Assembly (NCBI GenBank): GCA_934621665.1
Contig: CAKTUT010000110.1
Span: forward strand, 1-5,801
Length of the DNA: 5,801 bases
Source: an uncultured Oscillospiraceae bacterium
GTDB taxonomy: Bacteria; Bacillota; Clostridia; Oscillospirales; Oscillospiraceae
Direction: 5' to 3'
Shown: positions 1-4,675 of the stretch, piece by piece
Layout: each line of letters begins with the position of its first letter
Numbering within the stretch: position 1 is the stretch's first letter
Notes under the pieces: model-generated
The model's database searches: none
What the model saw: the letters and a program-made list of their open reading frames with translations, nothing else
Told to the model about the DNA's origin: nothing
Program-made: the position numbers and the translations under genes

Positions 1-1310
1 CGCTTTGCCTCTGCCACAACGGCGTTTGCCATGGAGTGCGGGTAGTGCTCCTCAAGACACGCGGCGAGTCGGAGCATTTCCTCCGGCTTGTGGCCGCCGA
101 ACGGGATGATGTCGGCGACCGTGGGCGCAGCGTAGGTCAGCGTGCCGGTCTTGTCAAAGACAACGGTGTTTGCCTTGGACACGGCCTCAAGGAAGCGTCC
201 GCCCTTGACCGAGATATGGTAGCTGCTGCTCTCGCGCATTGCGGAGAGCACGGCGATCGGCATGGAGAGCTTGAGCGCGCACGAGAAATCTACCATCAAA
301 ACGGCAAGCATCTTTGTCACGTTGCGCGTAAGGAGATACGTCAGCGCCGTGCCGCTGAGCGTATAGGGAACAAGACGATCGGCAAGGCGCGAGGCCTTGT
401 CCTCGGCGGTGGATTTGAGCTTTTCGGACGCTTCAATCATGTGGACGATGCGGTCATAGCGTCCGCCACCAAGCGCTTTGTCCACACAGACGACGCATTC
501 GCCCTCTTCCACAACCGTGCCTGCGTAGACATAGCTGCCGGGACGCTTGACAACCGGCATGGACTCACCGGTGATTGAGGACTGATTGATGCTGGCCTCG
601 CCTGTGCTGACCGTTCCGTCCAGCGGAATAAGGTTGCCAGTGCGGACAACGATCTCGTCGCCGGGCTGGATATCGCTGATAGGGACAAGCAGCTCGGTTG
701 CGCCGGTGCGCCGCCAGACCTTGTCCACGTTCAACGCCATTGCGCCCGCAAGGTCGGCAACCGACTTCTTGTGCGTCCAGTCCTCCAGAATTTCGCCAAG
801 GCGGAGCATGAACATGACCGAGCTCGCGGTGGAGAAGTCGCCGCGCAGCATGGAAACGGTTACAGCGGTTGCGTCAAGGACGGCAACGGAGAGCTTACCG
901 TGCCACAGCGCAGTGAGTCCCTCCTTGATGTACCTGATCGAGCGAAAGACGGCTATTGCCGTGGCGATCGGCGCGGGCAGGAACAGCCGTGAGATCACGC
1001 GGCGCATGACGGTCATGCCAAGCTGATCTTCGAACTCACGGTTGAGCGCGCGGGACGTGTGCTCGGGGACAAGCGCAAGCGATTCGGCGTGTGCGTAGGA
1101 AAAGCCGGACAGTGCACGGATTACGTCGGTGCGCTTGCCGGTATAGGAAATGATGGCGTCCTGCGTGCGGTCATAGACCGAGACTGCGCTCACGCCTGCG
1201 CAGTCAAGCAGCGCATATTCCAGCAGGTCGGCCTCGCGCAGTGACATCCGCCCGCAGAGCAGATGCACGCGCATCCGCCCGGCAGACTCGTGCAGAATTT
1301 GACACTTCAT
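1..1310 (-). CDS. Heavy-metal-translocating P1B-type ATPase (partial, C-terminus beyond left edge)
   Basis: Membrane pump that would use ATP to move a transition metal ion across a membrane. The first 436 residues are visible. Residues 1-75 resemble an HMA-like domain (ILHESAGRMRV) but lack the CxxC metal site. Hydrophobic segments lie near 105-122, 138-156, 158-175, 312-330 and 333-352. The actuator loop has TGES at 247-250. The phosphorylation motif DKTGT starts at Asp386, and an HYPHS motif at 422-426 occupies the place of the P1B HP motif. The TM4 metal motif is atypical: DFSCALKLSMP, with Cys344 kept but the usual CP replaced by FS. The ATG at 1310 is preceded by GGAGGT (1324-1319, 8-nt gap). 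The gene follows a small membrane-protein gene 75 bp upstream and is probably co-transcribed with it through a hairpin. The nucleotide-binding remainder and the stop lie outside the window. P1B family membership is near certain. The metal is unknown; iron is a guess from resemblance to ferrosome FezB-type (P1B-6) pumps. Confidence 0.95.
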   Translation of the reverse strand, partial: MKCQILHESAGRMRVHLLCGRMSLREADLLEYALLDCAGVSAVSVYDRTQDAIISYTGKRTDVIRALSGFSYAHAESLALVPEHTSRALNREFEDQLGMTVMRRVISRLFLPAPIATAIAVFRSIRYIKEGLTALWHGKLSVAVLDATAVTVSMLRGDFSTASSVMFMLRLGEILEDWTHKKSVADLAGAMALNVDKVWRRTGATELLVPISDIQPGDEIVVRTGNLIPLDGTVSTGEASINQSSITGESMPVVKRPGSYVYAGTVVEEGECVVCVDKALGGGRYDRIVHMIEASEKLKSTAEDKASRLADRLVPYTLSGTALTYLLTRNVTKMLAVLMVDFSCALKLSMPIAVLSAMRESSSYHISVKGGRFLEAVSKANTVVFDKTGTLTYAAPTVADIIPFGGHKPEEMLRLAACLEEHYPHSMANAVVAEAK

Positions 1311-1324
1311 GAATAGATACCTCC

Positions 1325-1355
1325 AAAAAAGAAAGAGAGCCGCAACGCGGCTCTC
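1325..1355 (-). terminator. Terminator-like attenuator between small membrane protein and ATPase
   Basis: On the minus strand a perfect 9-bp stem (GAGAGCCGC / GCGGCTCTC, 1355-1335) with a 3-nt loop is followed at once by TTTCTTTTTT (1334-1325). This is the form of an intrinsic terminator. It sits after the stop of the 89-residue gene and ends directly at the ribosome binding site (1324-1319) of the ATPase gene. I infer partial termination that gives more of the small protein than of the pump, or regulated read-through. Confidence 0.75.
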
Positions 1356-1385
1356 GGGAACGGAAACTGCCAGACAGCCGCGCGA

Positions 1386-1655
1386 TTATTCCGCAGCCGC
1401 TTTCTCGTCGGACGTATCGGCGACAACCTCTGCGGCCATTTCGGCTGCACGCTTGTCGTTCAGATCCTTGGCGTCGGCCAGAATGTCATCGGCATTTTCG
1501 CGGGCGGTGGTGACGGCTTTCATGACGCAGTCCTTTGCACGCAGAACCGCGGCGGTGGTGTGGGTATAGACCTGCTTTGCCTCGCGGCTGCTGAGAATTT
1601 TAATACCGGCAGTTCCAAACAGAACGCCTGCTGCAAACAACCCAATGTGCTTCAT
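1386..1655 (-). CDS. Small membrane-anchored protein, DUF6110-like
   Basis: 89-residue protein of unknown biochemical function. It begins MKHIGLFAAGVLFGTAGIKI, one hydrophobic segment (about residues 3-21) containing a GxxxG motif (G10-VLF-G14) that could pack helices against each other. The rest is a soluble, probably helical tail rich in Ala, Lys, Asp and Glu, with one Cys (43) and His32. From memory it matches the DUF6110 family of Clostridia, often found beside HMA-domain P-type ATPases; this could not be searched. The ATG at 1655 was chosen because AGGAGG (1668-1663) lies 7 nt upstream and the hydrophobic segment starts there. An in-frame extension to 1766 would cross the predicted promoter and is unlikely. 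It is the first gene of the operon with the P-type ATPase. By analogy with FezA-like proteins it may be a partner or organelle-membrane component, which is inference. Confidence 0.88.
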   Translation of the reverse strand: MKHIGLFAAGVLFGTAGIKILSSREAKQVYTHTTAAVLRAKDCVMKAVTTARENADDILADAKDLNDKRAAEMAAEVVADTSDEKAAAE

Positions 1656-1705
1656 AGTGAAACCTCCTGCGACAAATCTATGATACAGAAATGCAAATGA
1701 AAAAC

Positions 1706-1723
1706 GGTTAGTGATGACTAACC
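1706..1723 (-). promoter_or_regulatory. Candidate operator (inverted repeat) of the metal operon
   Basis: A perfect inverted repeat, 7-bp arms GGTTAGT / ACTAACC around a 4-bp centre, lies just downstream of the predicted -10 and upstream of the small membrane-protein gene. A repressor bound there would block transcription. The half-sites GGTTAG/CTAACC resemble those of DtxR/IdeR-type metal regulators, but the spacing is wider than in the IdeR box, so the family of the binding protein is uncertain. It could alternatively form a short hairpin in the leader RNA. Confidence 0.6.
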
Positions 1724-1737
1724 CTTGCTGCGGAAGT

Positions 1738-1766
1738 ATTATAATACGCAGCTCGGAAATTTTCAA
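1738..1766 (-). promoter_or_regulatory. Sigma-A-type promoter of the metal operon
   Basis: On the minus strand TTGAAA (1766-1761) is separated by 17 bp from a perfect TATAAT (1743-1738). Transcription would start near 1731, giving a leader of about 75 nt before the ATG at 1655. The -10 lies inside a 12-bp perfect palindrome (GTATTATAATAC, 1736-1747), so TATAAT also reads on the plus strand, but I see no gene there for it to serve. Confidence 0.75.
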
Positions 1767-1822
1767 GAGCTATAGATGCAAAAAACGATGGATTATCCAT
1801 GAAAATTGTGTGAATACTGCGC

Positions 1823-1859
1823 AAAAACGGCCTGCGCTGCCGAAAAGGCACGCAGGCCG
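1823..1859 (-). terminator. Intrinsic terminator of the ROK regulator gene
   Basis: On the minus strand CGGCCTGCG (1859-1851) pairs with CGCAGGCCG (1836-1828). The stem is extended by TGCC/GGCA with one bulge and closed by a 5-nt loop, and is followed by TTTTT (1827-1823). It begins 5 nt after the stop of the ROK gene. It should insulate that gene from the metal operon transcribed in the same direction. Confidence 0.9.
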
Positions 1860-1864
1860 GGGAA

Positions 1865-3088
1865 TTACATTCCGTCCAGAACGCGGGCAAGCGCCGCGTC
1901 AAGCAGATATTTCTGCGAAAGATTGATCGCGCCAAGAATGTACGCATCGGAATCGCGCTTTGCAAAGCGGAGCGTCAGGTCGCGGTAATAGTGCGCGCGC
2001 ACATGCTGCTGAAGCATGGAGCAGATGAGCGTGTCCTCCTCGCTGATTGCGCCGCCCACAACAATTACGTCAGGCGCGAGCAGCGTGGCGGTATTGATGA
2101 TGGCGGCCGCCCAAAGCTGGACGGTGTGGTTCAGAATGTCCAATACGCCAAAATCCAGTGCCTGCGCCGCCTGCTGCAAAAGCCGCAATGTGACGGCTTT
2201 TGTGTTCTGCTGCAGCATCAGCTGCTGAAGCTGCGGCGCCGCACCGCGCGAGAGAAGATACTGCGCCTTTTCCAGCAGCAGTTCAAGACCGGCCTGCTCC
2301 TCCAATGCGCCCTTTGACAAAACGCTCTGTGCGCCGACCTGATCGGGGATGAGCACCATGTCGCCGATTTCGCCAGCGATACCCTCGCGGTCCTCATACA
2401 GCTCCCCGCCGAGCACAATGCCTGCACCAATGCCGTATTTGCCGGTGATGTTGATCTGGACAAGCGAGCCGCGCTCTGCGCCGCTTTTTAAATATTCGCC
2501 AAGCGCGCTCAGCCGCGTGCCGTTATATACCTGACATGGCAGATCGCTTGCTGCCGAGGCAAGCTCCGCGATCCGGCAGTGCTCCAGCGACGGATAGTTC
2601 GGAATTCGCGAGACAGTGCCGTCGGCGCGGCTGATGATGCCGGGGAGCGAGACAACAAGGTTCAGACACGGCACGTTTGCATACGCGCCGGAGAGCAGTT
2701 GCGATTTGAGCGCAAGCAGCTTTTGCGAGAATGCCTCCGGCGTCAGCGTGACGGCGGCCTCGGTGGAGACGCTGCACCGTGTGCTGCCGTAGAAGTCAAT
2801 CAGATATGCACTCATGCAGTCACCGCTGAGATGGCAGTAGATAAAGAACGCATAGTCCGGGTGCAGCGAAAAAACATCCGGACGGCGGCCAAGCTGCTCG
2901 GAATTATCCTTGCCGCAGGAGATGATCAACCCGCGCGTTTTCAGCAGCAGCAGAGAGCGGCTGATGGTGGCGGCGGAAAGACCGGTTTTTTCGGCAATCA
3001 TCGCCGCAGTCATTTCACCGCTGCTTTTCATTGCCTCCAATATCAGCATCAGATTGTTTTTTCGAATATTGAGCGTATCGGCCATCAT
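1865..3088 (-). CDS. ROK-family transcriptional repressor (NagC/XylR type)
   Basis: DNA-binding regulator of 407 residues, expected to repress the divergent sugar transporter operon until a sugar is bound. Residues about 8-58 form a winged helix-turn-helix (AEKTGLSAATISRSLLLL), followed by the GRRP linker (67-70) typical of NagC/Mlc relatives. The ROK domain carries the signature GIGAGIVLGGELYED...GIAGEIGD (about 219-243) and VIVVGGAI near the C-terminus. Two key ROK features are lost. The DNDAN-type catalytic segment reads YNGTR (188-192), so no kinase Asp. The zinc site (GEIGH plus CxCGxxGCxE) reads GEIGD and AQSVLSKGALEE with no Cys or His. The start at 3088 (ATG) is 6 nt from GGGAG; the in-frame GTG at 3094 abuts that Shine-Dalgarno and is unlikely, while the ATG at 3085 remains possible. 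The gene ends in a clear terminator. The ligand is inferred to be a monosaccharide. Confidence 0.93.
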   Translation of the reverse strand: MMADTLNIRKNNLMLILEAMKSSGEMTAAMIAEKTGLSAATISRSLLLLKTRGLIISCGKDNSEQLGRRPDVFSLHPDYAFFIYCHLSGDCMSAYLIDFYGSTRCSVSTEAAVTLTPEAFSQKLLALKSQLLSGAYANVPCLNLVVSLPGIISRADGTVSRIPNYPSLEHCRIAELASAASDLPCQVYNGTRLSALGEYLKSGAERGSLVQINITGKYGIGAGIVLGGELYEDREGIAGEIGDMVLIPDQVGAQSVLSKGALEEQAGLELLLEKAQYLLSRGAAPQLQQLMLQQNTKAVTLRLLQQAAQALDFGVLDILNHTVQLWAAAIINTATLLAPDVIVVGGAISEEDTLICSMLQQHVRAHYYRDLTLRFAKRDSDAYILGAINLSQKYLLDAALARVLDGM

Positions 3089-3117
3089 TTGCACTCCCTT
3101 TGCCAGCTTGCGCCTCT

Positions 3118-3146
3118 ATTATATCGGATTTTTCGGCGACACGCAA
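3118..3146 (-). promoter_or_regulatory. Probable promoter of the ROK regulator gene
   Basis: On the minus strand a perfect TATAAT (3123-3118) lies 29 bp upstream of the chosen ATG. At 17 bp spacing the -35 position reads TTGCGT (3146-3141), a weak match. The 9-bp word GCAAGCAAT that overlaps this -35 (3143-3151) recurs at 3201-3209, which could mark binding sites for autoregulation, though chance is not excluded. Confidence 0.6.
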
Positions 3147-3373
3147 GCAATGTTCTTTTCAAGATGAAAAAATAAAACGAGAAATAGACGCCAAAAATGT
3201 GCAAGCAATCATGCAAGTTTATCAAAATTGCGTGAAAAAAGTAAAACAGACGCCGAAAAACGGAAAAATCAAACGTAATACTCGAAAAAGAAATGATTAA
3301 TTGTGCATAAATTACGATTTTAAACTCGATATTTTGTGATAAAGTAAGATTTTTTCAAAATGAACAAAAATCG
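3147..3373. other. AT-rich divergent control region without a gene
   Basis: This is the core of the 379-bp space between the ROK gene and the sugar-binding protein gene. It is clearly richer in A and T than the flanking genes, with many A-tracts on the plus strand. Open frames here are short and lack a ribosome binding site. Visible structure is limited to repeated words (GCAAGCAAT; AGACGCC at 3186-3192 and 3248-3254) and an imperfect inverted repeat GATTTTT / AAAAATC (3348-3354 and 3366-3372) just upstream of the -35. It probably holds regulator sites, or bent DNA that promotes looping. Confidence 0.6.
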
Positions 3374-3403
3374 TTGACAGCGGAGGCGGACTTGTGCTAT
3401 TTT
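3374..3403 (+). promoter_or_regulatory. Promoter of the sugar transporter operon, with possible operator
   Basis: A consensus TTGACA (3374-3379) is followed after 18 bp by TATTTT (3398-3403), itself preceded by TG at 3395-3396 as in an extended -10. Transcription would start near 3410, leaving a leader of just under 60 nt. A small inverted repeat TTGT-N8-ACAA (3392-3407) straddles the -10 and could be the repressor's operator, but its arms are only 4 bp. Confidence 0.65.
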
Positions 3404-3467
3404 ACAATTGAAGCCGGGGATTCCACAGGGGAAAGCCGCGGCGTAACGTAAAAAGGGAGGAATAACA

Positions 3468-4547
3468 ATGAAAAAATTGTCCGCAATCTTGCTGTGCGCC
3501 TGTATGCTGGTCGGTATGTTCACCGCCTGTGCAAAGACCAATGCGCCGGCCGCTTCCAACAACGACAAATCGTCTGACGCCATCACCATCGGTATCTCGA
3601 TGCCTACCTACGCCGAAGAACGTTGGAGCGTAGATGAGACCGCAATGAAAGCCTACTGCGACGAGCTTGGCATCAAGTATGTCACGGCCTGCGCCGAGGG
3701 CGACAGCAACAAGCAGAAAGACCAGGTTTCCACCATGATCACGCAGGGTATTCAGGCGCTGATCATTGCGCCGAACGACGGCAACGCCGCCGCGGCCATC
3801 GTTGAAGAGTGCAAGGAAGCCGGCATCTATGTCATCTCCTATGACCGCATGATCACCGGCACAAGCGACCTTGATATGTATATCACGTTTGACTCCTGGT
3901 ATCAGGGTCAGCTTCAGGGCAAGTTCATTGTCGATCAGCTGAAGGAAAAATACGGCGAGGTCAAGGGCAATGTCGTCATCCTGCACGGCGATCCCGGCGA
4001 CTCCTGCGCACCGCTTTACTACGGTGGTGCTTATGAGCAGCTGAAAGAGTATGTTGATTCCGGCGCGATCAACGTCATCTCCGACAACGACTGCATCGGC
4101 TGGAACGTTGCCGAGGCGACCAAGCATGTGGAAAACGCCATGTCCATTGCCAATTCGCAGGGCATCACCATTGACGCTGTCCTGTCTCCGAACGACGGCC
4201 TTGCTTCCGGCGCAATTGCGGCGCTGGGTGATGATCTTGCAAAGCAGACCATCATCACCGGCATGGACTGCGAGGTTGCGGCCTGCCAGAGAATCCTTGC
4301 CGGCACGCAGTCCATGACTGTGTTTGGCGACTCCCGCGAGATGGGCCGCGTGGCAGTTGATGTTGCGGCAGCACTGGTCAAGGACGGCTCTTACAAGACC
4401 GACAAGACCATGGAGGGCACGGATGCCGACGGCAACACCATCGACGTTCCGGCAGTCCTTGTCACCTGTGAGTTTGTCGATGCCAACAACATGAACATCG
4501 TTATCGACTCCGGCTATCACACCCAAGAGGAAATCTACGGCAAATAA
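3468..4547 (+). CDS. chvE: Sugar ABC transporter substrate-binding lipoprotein (XylF/ChvE type)
   Basis: Captures a monosaccharide outside the membrane and delivers it to the ABC permease. The protein has 359 residues. The N-terminus is a lipoprotein signal peptide (MKKL, hydrophobic core, then FTAC) with the acylated Cys at 21, followed by a low-complexity linker to about residue 37. The rest is a periplasmic-binding-protein fold close to E. coli XylF and Agrobacterium ChvE, with EERW (50-53), YDRMI (125-129), a YITFDS segment, SPNDG (240-244), GMD (265-267), the stretch RILAGTQSMTVF and the C-terminal ending DSGYHTQEEIYGK. The length is usual for the family. AGGGAGG (3454-3460) is 7 nt before the ATG. 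It is the first gene of an operon with the ABC ATPase 128 bp downstream and is divergent from a ROK repressor. The substrate is probably xylose, glucose, galactose or arabinose; the sequence does not settle which. The symbol is by resemblance. Confidence 0.93.
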   Translation: MKKLSAILLCACMLVGMFTACAKTNAPAASNNDKSSDAITIGISMPTYAEERWSVDETAMKAYCDELGIKYVTACAEGDSNKQKDQVSTMITQGIQALIIAPNDGNAAAAIVEECKEAGIYVISYDRMITGTSDLDMYITFDSWYQGQLQGKFIVDQLKEKYGEVKGNVVILHGDPGDSCAPLYYGGAYEQLKEYVDSGAINVISDNDCIGWNVAEATKHVENAMSIANSQGITIDAVLSPNDGLASGAIAALGDDLAKQTIITGMDCEVAACQRILAGTQSMTVFGDSREMGRVAVDVAAALVKDGSYKTDKTMEGTDADGNTIDVPAVLVTCEFVDANNMNIVIDSGYHTQEEIYGK

Positions 4548-4595
4548 AACGTCGTTCGTAGCGTGAGGGTCGGCGGAGATGTCAGTTTTCGCCTG

Positions 4596-4637
4596 AATGC
4601 AATGGGGAGTGCTGCTTTGCAGCACCCCCTCCGCATT
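4596..4637 (+). terminator. Intercistronic hairpin after the binding-protein gene
   Basis: GTGCTGC (4609-4615) pairs with GCAGCAC (4619-4625) around a TTT loop. The stem is extended by GGGG/CCCC (4604-4607 with 4626-4629, one bulged A), and AATGC/GCATT (4596-4600 with 4633-4637) may extend it further. Only TTT follows, so it is a weak terminator at best. Such hairpins between a binding-protein gene and its ABC genes commonly stabilise the upstream message or attenuate transcription, so that the binding protein is made in excess. Confidence 0.65.
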
Positions 4638-4675
4638 TGACCCGTGCATGATAACAGGAAAGGAACAGTGAGCGT

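Noticed and set aside
36..578. 180-residue plus-strand frame, with others at 586-1026 and 1059-1244
   Set aside because: All lie antisense to the P-type ATPase, whose motifs (TGES, DKTGT) are intact on the minus strand.
1656..1766. N-terminal extension of the small membrane protein to 126 residues
   Set aside because: The extension would begin at the predicted -35 region and pass over the -10 and the operator, whereas ATG 1655 has an ideal ribosome binding site and starts the conserved-looking hydrophobic segment.
1711..1988. Small plus-strand frames across the ROK terminator (1711-1926, 1806-1988)
   Set aside because: They read through a terminator hairpin and into the antisense of the ROK gene, with no supporting start signals.
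2579..3175. 198-residue plus-strand frame running through the ROK gene start
   Set aside because: It is antisense to the ROK helix-turn-helix coding region, with no family resemblance and no good ribosome binding site.
3100..3300. 66-residue Lys-rich plus-strand frame in the divergent region
   Set aside because: It begins at a TTG without a Shine-Dalgarno, overlaps the ROK promoter, and its composition simply reflects A-rich DNA.
3410..3467. Riboswitch in the leader of the binding-protein gene
   Set aside because: The predicted leader is under 60 nt and shows only weak short pairings such as TTCC/GGAA; no known aptamer pattern is visible.
3402..4649. 415-residue open frame on the minus strand opposite the sugar-binding protein gene
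   Set aside because: It is antisense to a clearly homologous plus-strand gene and has no recognisable domain or ribosome binding site. The biased third-position GC of the real gene produces it.
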